Source: Candidatus Geothrix skivensis (GTDB lineage: Bacteria; Acidobacteriota; Holophagae; Holophagales; Holophagaceae). From it: 64,000 nt of DNA. The DNA lies in NCBI GenBank assembly GCA_016721195.1, contig JADKIO010000004.1:1-64000 (forward strand), in the 5' to 3' direction. Below the pieces are notes generated by a model. That model had not been told where the DNA came from, ran no database searches, and saw only the letters and a list, made by a program, of their open reading frames with translations. Made by a program: the position numbers and the translations under genes. Shown here one piece after another: positions 16,000 through 25,452 of this stretch; position 1 is the first letter of the stretch, and every line of letters starts with the position of its first letter.

Positions 16000-17508
16000 C
16001 TAAGTGCTTTGCCGCCGCATGACGCTGTGCCGCTTGCCGTAGGCGAAGTAGATGACGAAGCCCAGGCCCAGCCAGGCGAAGAGCCGCCACCAGTTGGCCA
16101 CGGGCAGGGAGAACATGAGCATGAGGCAGGTGAGCACGCCCATGATCGGAACAAAGGGCACCCAGGGGCAGCGGAAGGGGCGTTCGGCCTCCGGGTGCTT
16201 CTTGCGCATGATCAGCACGGCGGCGCAGACGATGACGAAGGCCAGCAGGGTGCCGATGTTGGCCAGGTGCAGCAGGGCGTCGATGGGCAGGAAGCCCGCC
16301 AGGGCGCCCACGAAGATGCCCACCAGGATGGTGGACTTCCAGGGGGTGCGGAACTTCGGGTGCACATCGCCGAAGGTGGCCTTGGGCAGCAGGCCGTCCC
16401 GGGCCATGGCCAGGAAGACCCGGGGGCCGCTCAGCATCATGACCAGCAGCACGGAGGTGATGCCCGAGACGCCCGCGGTGGCGATGAGCCCTTCGGCCCA
16501 GCCGAGGCCCTTCTGCTTGAAGGCCGTGGAGACGGGGGCGTTGATGTCCAGCTGATCGAACTTCACCATGCCCGTGAGCACGGCCACCACGGCGATGTAG
16601 AGCACGGTGCAGACCAGCAGGGAGACCACGATGCCGATGGGCACGTCCCGCTGGGGGTTCTTGGCCTCCTCGGCGTGGGTGGAGACCGAATCGAAGCCGA
16701 TGTAGGCGAAGAAGATGATGGCGGCGCCGGCCAGGGTGCCGATGGGGGCGCCGCCGCCGTCCACCATGCCCGCCACCCGGTGCCCGAAGAAGCTGATGCC
16801 GGTCCAGCCGAAGGGGGCGAAGGGATGCCAGTTGGTGGTGTCGATGAAGAAGACCCCCACGCCGATGACGAAGAGCACGGCGGCCACCTTGATGGCCACC
16901 ATCACTCCGTTGAAGGTGGCGCTCTCCTGGATGCCCTTCACCAGCACGGCCGTGACGATGGCCACGATGACCAGGGCGGGCAGGTTCAGGGCGGAGCCCG
17001 TGGCGGCGAAGTGGCCCGTGACGGGATCGTACTTCCAGGGGGACTCGCTCAGCAGCTTGGGGATGTGGATGCCGATCTTGCTGACGGCGCTCTGGAAGTA
17101 GGCGGACCAGCCCGTGGCCACGGCGGCGCTGGACACGCAGTACTCGAGGATGAGATCCCAGCCGATGATCCAGGCGAAGAGCTCCCCCAGGGTGGCGTAG
17201 GCGTAGGTGTAGGCCGATCCCGCCACGGGCACCATGGCCGCAAACTCGGCATAGCAGAGCGCCGCGAAGATGCAGGTGATGCCCGCGATGACGTAGGAGA
17301 GCATCAGGGAGGGACCGGCGATGTTGTGGGCGGCGGCACCGGTGGCCACGAAGATGCCCGCGCCGATGATGGCGCCCACTCCCAGGGCCGTGAGCTGCAC
17401 GGGCCCGAGCACCCGGCGGAGGCGGTTCTCGCCCTTGGCCTCTTCCAGGAGGAGGGCCAGGGGCTTGCGGGCGAAGAGCTGGGATTCGGTGCGGGGCTCG
17501 CTCGACAT
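16000..17508 (-). CDS. APC-superfamily amino acid permease (YfnA/CAT-like)
   Basis: A 502-residue transporter with 12 or more helices. VLGPVQLTALGVGAIIGAGI is the conserved first helix of amino acid-polyamine-cation permeases with the unwound GxG substrate site. FAALCYAEFAAMVPVAGSAY is the matching third-helix motif. FDSVSTHAEEAKNPQRD is the helix 6-7 loop typical of the YfnA/cationic amino acid branch. Substrate is probably a neutral or cationic amino acid taken up with a proton. ATG at 17508 has GGAG eight bases upstream, better than the GTG two codons earlier. It is divergent from comF with about 110 bases between. Confidence 0.9.
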   Translation of the reverse strand: MSSEPRTESQLFARKPLALLLEEAKGENRLRRVLGPVQLTALGVGAIIGAGIFVATGAAAHNIAGPSLMLSYVIAGITCIFAALCYAEFAAMVPVAGSAYTYAYATLGELFAWIIGWDLILEYCVSSAAVATGWSAYFQSAVSKIGIHIPKLLSESPWKYDPVTGHFAATGSALNLPALVIVAIVTAVLVKGIQESATFNGVMVAIKVAAVLFVIGVGVFFIDTTNWHPFAPFGWTGISFFGHRVAGMVDGGGAPIGTLAGAAIIFFAYIGFDSVSTHAEEAKNPQRDVPIGIVVSLLVCTVLYIAVVAVLTGMVKFDQLDINAPVSTAFKQKGLGWAEGLIATAGVSGITSVLLVMMLSGPRVFLAMARDGLLPKATFGDVHPKFRTPWKSTILVGIFVGALAGFLPIDALLHLANIGTLLAFVIVCAAVLIMRKKHPEAERPFRCPWVPFVPIMGVLTCLMLMFSLPVANWWRLFAWLGLGFVIYFAYGKRHSVMRRQST

Positions 17509-17620
17509 GAACACGACTCCATGCGTTCCGGGGGAGGGGCCCGGAAGGAGATTCCAGGAGGATGGTTGGGTGGGGCTCCGGCGATGCTAGCAGGGAAGCC
17601 CGGGGTCGCTATCATGCCCC

Positions 17621-18325
17621 ATGCTTCCGGCGGCCCTCCAGTCGCGCCTGACCTGGGCGCGGACCTCCCTGCTCCTGTGCCGGGGCTGCCTGGGACCCGT
17701 GGGCGAGAGGGCGGAGGCGGGCCTCTGCACCCGCTGCTGGGCGGGCCTGCTGCCCCTGCCCGAAGGGCGCTGCCCCCGCTGCGCCCTGGTCCATGCCGAG
17801 GAGGCCTGTCCCGAGGCCGTGGCCTGGGCCTTCGGCGAGGCGCTCTGGGACTACCATGGTGGCCGCCCGCCCCTGGGGGCCCTGCTGCTGCCGGGCATCA
17901 AGCAGGGCGAGTCCGGCTGGCGGAAGGCCCTGCTGGGGCGCGTGGCCGCCGCCGGGCTGCCCGAGTGGGCTCCGGAGGTGGACCAGGTGACCGCCGTGCC
18001 CAGCGCCCTGCCGCAGCGGCTGCTCCGCGGGGTGGATTTCAGCGCCGAGGTGGCCCGGCTCATCGCGGGCCGCCTCGACCGTCCCTTCACTCCCCTGCTG
18101 GCCAAGGCCTGGCGGAGTGGCCGCCAGGCCGCACGCAGTGAGAGCGAACGGCGGCGCCTGCCCAGGCAGGCCCTCCGCCTGCGTCCGGGGGCGGCCCCCC
18201 GGGGTTCGATCCTGCTGGTGGACGACGTGTGGACCACGGGCACCACCCTGCTTCGCTGCGCGCAGGCCCTGCTGGAGGGCGGGGCCGCCGAAGTGCGCGT
18301 GCTGACGGTGTTCCGGGCGCTCTAA
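17621..18325 (+). CDS. comF: ComF family phosphoribosyltransferase-like protein
   Basis: A 234-residue ComF-type protein. Two Cys pairs in the N-terminal part (CRGC near 20 and CTRCW, then CPRC) form the zinc-binding double finger. The C-terminal half is a type I phosphoribosyltransferase fold with the PRPP loop LLVDDVWTTGTT. ComF is needed for DNA uptake in naturally competent bacteria, probably on the cytoplasmic side of the channel. Many non-competent species also keep it, so competence cannot be concluded. No other competence gene is nearby. Confidence 0.88.
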   Translation: MLPAALQSRLTWARTSLLLCRGCLGPVGERAEAGLCTRCWAGLLPLPEGRCPRCALVHAEEACPEAVAWAFGEALWDYHGGRPPLGALLLPGIKQGESGWRKALLGRVAAAGLPEWAPEVDQVTAVPSALPQRLLRGVDFSAEVARLIAGRLDRPFTPLLAKAWRSGRQAARSESERRRLPRQALRLRPGAAPRGSILLVDDVWTTGTTLLRCAQALLEGGAAEVRVLTVFRAL

Positions 18326-18403
18326 GCCGACGTGGCCATCGCCACATCCCGGAGCGGCCCTGGGGCGCGCGCCGGGAGGCGGGTTCGGTGCTTCGACAGG
18401 TGC

Positions 18404-18487
18404 CTAGCGCCGTCGGCTGTAGTAGTACCCGCCGCCGCCGAACAGGACGATCAGCACCACGATCAACAGAATCACTCCCATGCTCAT
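18404..18487 (-). CDS. 27-residue single-span membrane miniprotein
   Basis: MSMGVILLIVVLIVLFGGGG followed by YYYSRRR: one helix, a glycine run and a tyrosine/arginine tail. AAGGA stands about eight bases ahead of the ATG and the TAG stop is clean. It resembles the short DUF3309-type membrane peptides often found beside CsbD or other stress genes. It lies 45 bases downstream of csbD on the same strand, so they are probably cotranscribed. Role unknown. Confidence 0.7.
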   Translation of the reverse strand: MSMGVILLIVVLIVLFGGGGYYYSRRR

Positions 18488-18532
18488 GGGCTGGTCCTTG
18501 CTGGGTTCAATTCGGCTCGGACCGGACTGGTC

Positions 18533-18712
18533 CTACTTTCCGAGGACGGTCTTGATCTCGCCGACCTTCGTCTGCACCTTCCCACCCAGCTTCTCCTCCT
18601 TGCCCGCCTGCTCCAGATCGGGCTGGCCGGTGACCTTGCCAGCGACTTCCTTGACCTTGCCCTTTGCCTCGTGGAATTTGCCTTCCACCTTGTCCTTCAT
18701 GCCGGATTTCAT
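18533..18712 (-). CDS. CsbD family stress protein
   Basis: A 59-residue highly charged protein: MKSGMKDKVEGKFHEAKGKV and later VTGQPDLEQAGKEEKLGGKV match the CsbD family, small four-helix proteins induced by general stress in many bacteria, with unknown biochemical function. AAGGAG stands eight bases ahead of the ATG at 18712; the in-frame GTG two codons earlier would crowd that site. The following gene encodes a 27-residue membrane peptide, a common partner. Confidence 0.88.
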   Translation of the reverse strand: MKSGMKDKVEGKFHEAKGKVKEVAGKVTGQPDLEQAGKEEKLGGKVQTKVGEIKTVLGK

Positions 18713-19042
18713 GACCACGCTCCTTGGCTGCTGGTTGCCTGCAAGCCACCACCACCGGCCCCTGCCGATGCGGTGGGTCTTGCCTGCGGAGCTCGGGGCG
18801 TTTCGCCCCGGTCTCCGTCAGGCTCTGCGCCATCCGGGCCTCTTCGCAGAGGCCAGGACGGCCCTTGGCAGGCGGGTACCGTTCAAGAGACTGCTCTTAT
18901 GCAATTCTCGTTCCGGCACTCCATCCGTTTCATCCGATCGAGTTAAGACCTGCCGCCGAGGCCCGCTGAAGGCGGGGCCCAGTCAAGATGGGGGCCCATC
19001 CCTTCATTTTGAACGATGCATAAGGGCCATCTCCGCCCTGCC
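18713..19042. other. intergenic region with two small hairpins
   Basis: No gene is supported in these 330 bases. CGGGGCG-TTT-CGCCCCG (18794-18810) and GGCCTCT-TCGC-AGAGGCC (18837-18854) are perfect seven-bp hairpins. They may end the transcript of the reductase gene that stops at 19043, or lie in the leader of csbD. Confidence 0.5.
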
Positions 19043-20137
19043 TCAGCCCAGGGCCTGCCGCAGCGGCACGGAGCCCGTCGCCGCCCGGGCGTACTGGGCG
19101 GGCCAGGGCACCACGGTCCCCAGCTCCTGGGCGGCCCGCAGGGGCCAGCGGGGATCCCGGAGCAGCTCCCGGGCCAGGAGGACGAGGTCGGCGGCGCCCT
19201 CGGCCAGGATCTGCTCGGCCTGCCGGGGCTCGGTGATGAGGCCCACGGCACCGGTGGGGAGGCCCGCCTCGGCGCGGATCCGCGCGGCGAAGGGCACCTG
19301 GTAGCCGGGGCCCAGATCGATCTTCTGCCGGGGCGACAGGCCACCGGAGGAACAGTCCACCAGATCCACGCCGAGGGCCTTCAGCTCCTTGGCCAGGGCC
19401 ACGGATTCCTCGAGGTTCCAGCCGCCCTCCACCCAGTCCGTGGCCGAGATGCGCACCAGCAGGGGCAGCTCCTCCGGCAGGATGTTGCGCAGGGCGCCGA
19501 CCACTTCGCGGACCAGGCGGGTGCGGTTCTCGAAGGAGCCCCCGTAGGCATCCGTGCGGTGGTTCGCCAGCGGCGACAGGAACTGGTGCAGCAGGTAGCC
19601 GTGGGCCGCGTGGACCTCGATCACCTGGAAGCCCGCGGCCAGGGCCCGGCGGGCCGCGTCCATGAAGGCCTCGATGACCGCCAGGATTCCGGGTTCGTCC
19701 AGGGCCGTGGGCACGGTCCAGCCCGTGTCGAAGGGCAGGGCGCTGGGGGCCACGGGGGTCCAGCCGCCGGCCGATGGGGGCACGCTGCCGCTGCCCTTCC
19801 AGGGGGTGTGGGCCGAGGCCTTGCGGCCCGCGTGGGCCAGCTGGATCCCCGGCACGGCCCCCTGGGCCTTGATGAATTTGACGATGGGAGCGAGGCCCTC
19901 GGCCTGGGAGAGGTTCCAGAGGCCCAGGTCATCGGGGCTGATGCGCCCCTCGGGCAGCACCGCCGCGGCCTCGGTGAGCACGAGCCCGGCCCCGCCCTGG
20001 GCCAGGCCCCCCAGGTGCACCAGGTGCCAGTCGTCGGGCAGGCCCTCCCGGGACGAGTACTGGCACATGGGCGACACGGCGATGCGGTTGGGCAGCGTGA
20101 GGCCGCGGAGGGTGAGGGGCTGGAAGAGGTGGGTCAT
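19043..20137 (-). CDS. Old Yellow Enzyme-family NADPH:flavin oxidoreductase (YqjM-like)
   Basis: A 364-residue FMN TIM-barrel enzyme that reduces activated C=C bonds of enones or nitro compounds with NAD(P)H. MCQYSSREG near residue 25 with the FMN-proximal Cys, QLAHAGRKA, and the long motif beginning HAAHGYLLHQFLSPLANHRT (His pair for the substrate carbonyl) place it in the YqjM/thermophilic-like class. ATG at 20137 begins the family-typical THLFQPLTLRGLTLPNRI. An upstream in-frame start at 20191 would add 18 unsupported residues. It stands alone and its physiological substrate is unknown. Confidence 0.92.
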   Translation of the reverse strand: MTHLFQPLTLRGLTLPNRIAVSPMCQYSSREGLPDDWHLVHLGGLAQGGAGLVLTEAAAVLPEGRISPDDLGLWNLSQAEGLAPIVKFIKAQGAVPGIQLAHAGRKASAHTPWKGSGSVPPSAGGWTPVAPSALPFDTGWTVPTALDEPGILAVIEAFMDAARRALAAGFQVIEVHAAHGYLLHQFLSPLANHRTDAYGGSFENRTRLVREVVGALRNILPEELPLLVRISATDWVEGGWNLEESVALAKELKALGVDLVDCSSGGLSPRQKIDLGPGYQVPFAARIRAEAGLPTGAVGLITEPRQAEQILAEGAADLVLLARELLRDPRWPLRAAQELGTVVPWPAQYARAATGSVPLRQALG

Positions 20138-20368
20138 GGGCGTTCCCCGGATGCAGGTGAGGGTACTCGCCTCGGCCTGGGACTCAGACATTACAGTGCT
20201 TCAGGCCCCCGGGAGCGCGGCTTGGAATAGACTCTGTCCCGCTCCTTTGAATCGATGCCTCGGTGCCTCTTCGGATGGGGAGGGCATCCCCGGGCAGGTT
20301 GCAGGACCGGGTGGGGCGTGCAGACTATACCTGCCGGATGTGGCGACGATGAACCGAAAGGAAACGCG

Positions 20369-20965
20369 ATGCGTGCTTGTCCCTCTTCGCTGATGCTTGC
20401 CCTGCTGGTGGCGCCCGTCCTGCAGGCCCAGGAGCTCTCTCCCCGCATGGGCGTTTCGGCCTTCCTCACCCGGCCCAGCGATGAGGCCGGCAAGGTCTAC
20501 AGCTCCGGGTGGAAGATGAATCTCACCGTCCACGTCCGCAGGGAATTCCCGGTGGAAGGAAGGCTGCGCCTCGAGTTCGGCGAGTTCCGTGAGGGCAGGG
20601 ACATCCCCACCTCGCCCACATCCAGCGTCCGCTACAGCGCCCGGACCCGGCTGGTGGGCTACGACTGGCTCTTCCCCCTGGGACCGAAGCGGGAGACCGG
20701 ATTCGACTTCATCCTCGGCATCGGAGGCGCCCACTGGTTCCGCGAGCGGAGAAACGTTAACGTGCCCGGGAACCCCGTGCTCTACACCGGTTCTTCCACC
20801 AGCGACAAGCTGGCCTTCGCGGGCACGGTGGGCTTCCGGGTGCGCATCACCCGGATGGTGGCGCTGGAGCTCCACCAGGTGCTCACCAGCCTGCCCGGCA
20901 GCAGCCGGGATTTCGAGGACGCGGAGCTCAGCCACACGGCCCTGGGGGTGGGGATCAGGTTCTGA
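20369..20965 (+). CDS. small secreted, probably outer-membrane beta-barrel protein
   Basis: A 198-residue protein with an N-terminal signal peptide (LMLALLVAPVLQAQ) and an AAGGAAA ribosome-binding site. The mature part alternates polar and hydrophobic residues in many short strands (RLRLEFGEFREG; VRYSARTRLVGYDWLFPLG; ALGVGIRF) and ends in Phe, the classical C-terminal signature of outer-membrane beta-barrels. It resembles porin-like outer membrane beta-barrel families, but no specific family is recognised. A strong terminator follows. Confidence 0.68.
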   Translation: MRACPSSLMLALLVAPVLQAQELSPRMGVSAFLTRPSDEAGKVYSSGWKMNLTVHVRREFPVEGRLRLEFGEFREGRDIPTSPTSSVRYSARTRLVGYDWLFPLGPKRETGFDFILGIGGAHWFRERRNVNVPGNPVLYTGSSTSDKLAFAGTVGFRVRITRMVALELHQVLTSLPGSSRDFEDAELSHTALGVGIRF

Positions 20966-21016
20966 CCCTTCTTCAGGCCCCGGGGCCGGACCCATGGCGG
21001 TTCTGCCGAGAAAGCG

Positions 21017-21044
21017 GACGGCCCGGCGAAGCCGCCGGGCCGTC
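21017..21044. terminator. bidirectional hairpin between convergent genes
   Basis: GACGGCCCGGCG (21017-21028) and its exact complement (21033-21044) around AAGC form a 12-bp stem between the barrel gene (plus) and the GTPase gene (minus). Only a short T-rich tail follows on the plus strand. Confidence 0.75.
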
Positions 21045-21093
21045 GTTCAATCAACCAAGGCCTTTCAGTCCTGAGGTCGGTTGACCCGAAGCG

Positions 21094-22428
21094 CTAGGCC
21101 TGATGGGCCAGTACCGCCAGGGCCTTCTTGACTTCGGTCTCCAGCTGGCCGACCTTCACTTCGGCCAGGTCGTAGGTGGCCCGCAGCATGGGCTTGTTCA
21201 CCTTGAGGACGCGGGTGATGTCGATGGGCGTGGCGGAGAGCACCACGTCGCAGGGAGTGGCCTCGATGGTGGCCTCCAGGTCCTTGATCTGGGCATCGCC
21301 ATAGCCCATGGCGGGCAGGATGCCCTGGGCGTTGGGGTACTTCCGGTAGGTGGCGGCAATGGACGCCACGGCGAAGGGCAGGGGATCCACGATCTTGGCA
21401 GCGCCGCAGTTCTTGGCGGCCACCACGCCGGCGCCATAGGTCATGGAGCCGTGGGTGAGGGTGGGGCCGTCCTCGATGACGAGCACGTTCTTGCCCCTGA
21501 TCATCTCGGGCTTGGTGCAGGTGACCGGGCTGTTGGCGCGGATGACCACGGCCTTGGGGTTGAGCTTGGCGGCCGCGGCCTCGATGCTCTGGATGTCAGC
21601 TTCCTTGGCGGAGTCGCACTTGTTGATGACGATGACGTGGGCCCGGCGGAAGTTGGCTTCGCCCGGGTGGTAGATGGACTCGTGGCCGGGCCGCAGGGGA
21701 TCGGCGATGACGATGTGCAGATCGGCGGCGTAGAAGGGCAGATCATTGTTGCCGCCATCCCAGAGGATGACGTCCGCTTCCTTCTCGGCGTTGCGGATGA
21801 TCTGCTCGTAGTCCACGCCCGAGTAGATGACGAAGCCGTTGTCGATGTGCGGCTCGTACTCCTCGCGCTCCTCGATGGTGCACTCGTGCTTGTCGAGGTC
21901 GGCGTACTCCGCGAAGCGCTGGCAGGCCTGCTTGGCCAGATCGCCGTAGGGCATGGGGTGGCGGATGGCCACGACCTTCTTGCCCAGGCTCTTCAGGATG
22001 TTGCTGATGTAGCGGGTGGTCTGGCTCTTGCCCGCGCCCGTGCGGACGGCGGTGATGGCGATGACCGGCACCTTGGACTTGATCATGGTCTTGTCCGCGC
22101 CCAGCAGCTCGAAGTCCACGCCCAGGGCGATGCAGAGGCTCGCCAGGTGCATGACGGTCTCGTGGGTCACGTCGGAGTAGGAGAACACGGCCACGTCGGG
22201 CTTCAGGTTCTGGATGACGTCCACCAGGTCGCTTTCGTCGAAGATGGGGATGCCCTGGGGATACAGCTTCCCGGCCAGGACCGCAGGGTACTTGCGGCCC
22301 GCGATGTCGGGGATCTGGGTGGCGGTGAAGGCCACCACCTGGAAGTCCGGGTTGTCCCGGTACACGGTATTGAAATTATGGAAGTCCCGTCCTGCGGCCC
22401 CCAGGATCACCACACGTCGTGTCGCCAT
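21094..22428 (-). CDS. cyclic 2,3-diphosphoglycerate synthetase-like P-loop protein
   Basis: A 444-residue cytoplasmic protein. Residues 1-130 form a Rossmann-like start (RRVVILGAAGRDFHNFNTVY). ITAVRTGAGKSQTTRYI near residue 135-150 is the Walker A loop. VIVINKCDSA gives an NKxD guanine-type motif. The closest family I know is archaeal cyclic 2,3-diphosphoglycerate synthetase, which joins phosphates in a thermoprotectant, but bacterial homologues of this length are widespread and untested. AAAGG lies about nine bases before the ATG at 22428. It is not in an operon, so context gives no help. Confidence 0.75.
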   Translation of the reverse strand: MATRRVVILGAAGRDFHNFNTVYRDNPDFQVVAFTATQIPDIAGRKYPAVLAGKLYPQGIPIFDESDLVDVIQNLKPDVAVFSYSDVTHETVMHLASLCIALGVDFELLGADKTMIKSKVPVIAITAVRTGAGKSQTTRYISNILKSLGKKVVAIRHPMPYGDLAKQACQRFAEYADLDKHECTIEEREEYEPHIDNGFVIYSGVDYEQIIRNAEKEADVILWDGGNNDLPFYAADLHIVIADPLRPGHESIYHPGEANFRRAHVIVINKCDSAKEADIQSIEAAAAKLNPKAVVIRANSPVTCTKPEMIRGKNVLVIEDGPTLTHGSMTYGAGVVAAKNCGAAKIVDPLPFAVASIAATYRKYPNAQGILPAMGYGDAQIKDLEATIEATPCDVVLSATPIDITRVLKVNKPMLRATYDLAEVKVGQLETEVKKALAVLAHQA

Positions 22429-22581
22429 GACACCATGCCTTTCGGTCCAGCGGAGGGCCGACACGCTCGGTGGTGGCAGTCCTGGCCCTACGCGACCCGG
22501 GGAGGATAGCCCCGTTCCCTATCCGATGAAAATGGGGAAGTGGCCTGGGTCACAGGACACGGATGGGCTTATGCTTTCCCC

Positions 22582-25452
22582 ATGTCCATTCCCGCCACTC
22601 TTTTAGCCTTCGTCCGACGCCGGCGGCGCCTGTTCCTGGTGCTGGCCGGCATTTACACTTTGTGGCTCCTGGTGGGGTTCTTCCTCATCCCGCGGGTCCT
22701 CAGAAGCCGGGTGGAGCGGTTCGCCGCGGAGGAACTGCACCGCCCGGTCACCCTGCAGCGGGTCCAGTTCAACCCCATCCGCTTCACGGCCCGGCTGCAG
22801 GGGCTGCGGGTGCCCAACCAGGACGGCAGCGACTGGATCAGCCTGCGGCAGCTCTACCTGGACTATCGCCTCCACCGCCTGGTCAGCAGGACCATCGAGC
22901 TGGCAGCCCTGGAGCTGGATGGCCTGGTGGTGCGGGTGGAACTGGACGCGCAGGGTCGGCCCAACTTCCAGGACCTGCTCGAACGGCCAGCAGCGCCCAA
23001 GGCCCCCCCGGCGGAACCTTCCACCTGGGATTTCGCCATCGGCCGCTTCCAGCTGAAGGAAGGCCAGTTCATCTTCGTGGACCGCAGCCAGGGGACCCCC
23101 TTCCGCACGGCCCTGGGGCCCATCAACCTGCGGGTGGATGGCATCCGCACCGCGCTGGGCCACCGCAGTGGCTACGCGTTCGAAGCCTGGACCGAGGCCA
23201 GGGAGCACCTGCTCTGGACGGGCGACCTCAGCCTCCAACCCCTGGCCTCCAGGGGCAGCCTGCTCATCGAGAACGTCTCCCTGCCCAAGTACCGGCCCTA
23301 TGAGGAAGAGCAGGTCTCCACCGAGATCCGGAGCGGCACCGCGACCCTGCGGGCCCAGTACCGCTTCGAGTGGGGCGAGGGGAAGCACCTCGTCGAGGTC
23401 TCGGACCTGGGCCTGACCCTGAAGGACCTGAAGCTGGCGGAACGGGGCGTGGCGGAGCCCGCCGTGGAACTGCCCCTGCTGGAGATCCGAGGCGGCAGGA
23501 TGGACTTGCTTGGGTCTTCGATGGAAGTGGGCTCCATCCGCGCGGAACAGGGCGTGGTGCGGATCCAGAACAGCAAGGAGAAGGGGCTGAACCTGGCGCG
23601 GCTCTTCACCCCCACCAAGCCCAAGGTCAAGAAGGAAGACGAGAAACCCTTCAAGCTGCTGATCAAGGACCTCGCCCTCCGGGGTTTCCGCCTTGGCTTC
23701 GAAGACCTGGGGCAGGCCCGGCCCGTGAAGGTGGAGGCCACGGACCTGAACCTGCACTGGCGGGATTTCTCCCTGGATCCAGCGGCGTCGAGCAAGGCCG
23801 AGCTGGACTTCAAGCTGGGGGCCGGTTCCCTGAAAATGGAGGGCACCCTGGCCCCGTTCCGCAACATCGGGGACCTGAGCCTGAAGGCGGAGGCATTGGA
23901 TCTTGCACCCTGGGATCCCTACCTGGATTCCGCCCTGGATCTCCGCATCGCCTCCGGCAAGCTGGGCGTCGATGGGCGCCTGCGCTTCACCTTCGATGGC
24001 CGCAAGACGGATGGCCTGTCTTTCCTGGGCGGGGCCTCGGTGCAGGGCCTGGAGGTTCGGGACGCGGATCAGAACGAGGCCTTCCTGCGCTGGCAGCGGC
24101 TGCAGATTGCCGGCGCCAACCTGCGCACGGCCCCCCTGGCCTTGGCCATCCAGGCCGTGGACTGGACCAAGCCCGAAGGACGGCTGGTGGTGCAGCCCGA
24201 CGGCAGCACCAACGTGGCCCGGGCCCTGCGGCTGGAGCAGGGGCCCAAGCCCGTGCCGGTGACGGCGGCGGTCCTGCCCGCCACGCCCGCCACCGCGCCA
24301 GACATCTCCATCACGCGGCTGGGCATCTCCGGGGGCAAGCTCAGCTTCATCGACCGCTCCCTGCAGCCCAACGCAGCCCTGGTGCTGAGCGATATGGAAG
24401 GCTCGTACCTGGGCCTTTCCAGCCGGCCCGAGGCCACCTCCAAGGTCGATTTCAGGGGCCGGGCCGGAGGTCTGGCGCCCATCACCATCACGGGCCACGC
24501 CATGCCCCTGCGCAATGATCTCGATACCGATGTGAGGTTGAAGATCCAGGGTGCGGACCTCACGGACTTCACCCCCTACACCGGCAAGTACTTGGGCTAC
24601 ACCGTGCGACAGGGCAAGCTCAACGTGGACGCCCGGCTGCGCATCGACCACCGGAACCTGAAGGCCGAGAACGCCGTGAAGCTCGATCAGTTCTATCTGG
24701 GCGACAAGGTTGATAGCCCCGAGGCCACGGGCCTACCCGTGAAGCTGGGCCTGGCCATCCTGCGGGACCGCCGGGGCGTCATCGCCTTCGACCTGCCGGT
24801 GGAAGGCAGCCTCGACGATCCCGACGTGAAGTACGGCAAGCTCGTGTGGAAGGCCGTCTTCGGGCTGCTGGGGAAGATCGCCACCTCGCCCTTCACGCTC
24901 ATCGGCAGCCTCTTCGGCGGCGATGCGGGCGACCTCAGCAGCCTGGCCTTCGCGCCGGGCGGCAGCAGTTTGGAACCGGCGGCCACAGCCAAGCTGCAGG
25001 CCCTGGCCAAGGCCCTGCAGGAACGCCCAGAGCTGCGACTGGAAGCCGAAGGGGGAGCGGACGCCGACCAGGATGGCGCCGCCCTGCGCAAGGCCGCCCT
25101 GGAGGCCCTGCTGCGGCGGACCCGCAGGGCGGGCCTCAAGCTTTCCGAGGAGGCTCCGCTGCCACCCACTGAGCGGGAGCGCTGGCTCAGGGCCGCCTTC
25201 GAGACCGCCTTCCCGGCGCCGAAGGAAGCGAAGGGCGCCAAACCTGTGCCCCCCCCACCCCCGGCGGAAATGGAACAGCGCCTGCTGGGCGGCCTGAAGG
25301 TGGAGTCCGCCGACCTGGCCCTGCTGGCGGACGCCCGGGCCAAGGCGGTGCTGGCCTGGCTCCTGGACACCGCCAAGGCCGATCCCACCCGGGTCTTCCA
25401 GGTGCGCACCGGCCAGGCCAAGGGCGCCGTGGTGGCGTTCGCTCTGAAATGA
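22582..25452 (+). CDS. DUF748 AsmA-like envelope protein
   Basis: A 956-residue protein with one N-terminal transmembrane helix (LFLVLAGIYTLWLLVGFFLI) and a very long periplasmic part. VERFAAEELHRPVTLQRVQF directly after the helix is the AsmA/DUF748 opening. DUF748 repeats run to about residue 800. The C-terminal segment FAPGGSSLEPAATAKLQALA resembles an OmpA-like or DUF748-linked peptidoglycan-side module. AsmA-like proteins form hydrophobic grooves thought to carry lipids between inner and outer membranes (family knowledge). ATG at 22582 begins the membrane helix at the right distance; its ribosome-binding site is weak. Confidence 0.85.
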   Translation: MSIPATLLAFVRRRRRLFLVLAGIYTLWLLVGFFLIPRVLRSRVERFAAEELHRPVTLQRVQFNPIRFTARLQGLRVPNQDGSDWISLRQLYLDYRLHRLVSRTIELAALELDGLVVRVELDAQGRPNFQDLLERPAAPKAPPAEPSTWDFAIGRFQLKEGQFIFVDRSQGTPFRTALGPINLRVDGIRTALGHRSGYAFEAWTEAREHLLWTGDLSLQPLASRGSLLIENVSLPKYRPYEEEQVSTEIRSGTATLRAQYRFEWGEGKHLVEVSDLGLTLKDLKLAERGVAEPAVELPLLEIRGGRMDLLGSSMEVGSIRAEQGVVRIQNSKEKGLNLARLFTPTKPKVKKEDEKPFKLLIKDLALRGFRLGFEDLGQARPVKVEATDLNLHWRDFSLDPAASSKAELDFKLGAGSLKMEGTLAPFRNIGDLSLKAEALDLAPWDPYLDSALDLRIASGKLGVDGRLRFTFDGRKTDGLSFLGGASVQGLEVRDADQNEAFLRWQRLQIAGANLRTAPLALAIQAVDWTKPEGRLVVQPDGSTNVARALRLEQGPKPVPVTAAVLPATPATAPDISITRLGISGGKLSFIDRSLQPNAALVLSDMEGSYLGLSSRPEATSKVDFRGRAGGLAPITITGHAMPLRNDLDTDVRLKIQGADLTDFTPYTGKYLGYTVRQGKLNVDARLRIDHRNLKAENAVKLDQFYLGDKVDSPEATGLPVKLGLAILRDRRGVIAFDLPVEGSLDDPDVKYGKLVWKAVFGLLGKIATSPFTLIGSLFGGDAGDLSSLAFAPGGSSLEPAATAKLQALAKALQERPELRLEAEGGADADQDGAALRKAALEALLRRTRRAGLKLSEEAPLPPTERERWLRAAFETAFPAPKEAKGAKPVPPPPPAEMEQRLLGGLKVESADLALLADARAKAVLAWLLDTAKADPTRVFQVRTGQAKGAVVAFALK

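Noticed and set aside
18837..18854. Riboswitch in front of csbD
   Set aside because: Just two simple hairpins, with no recognisable aptamer motif.
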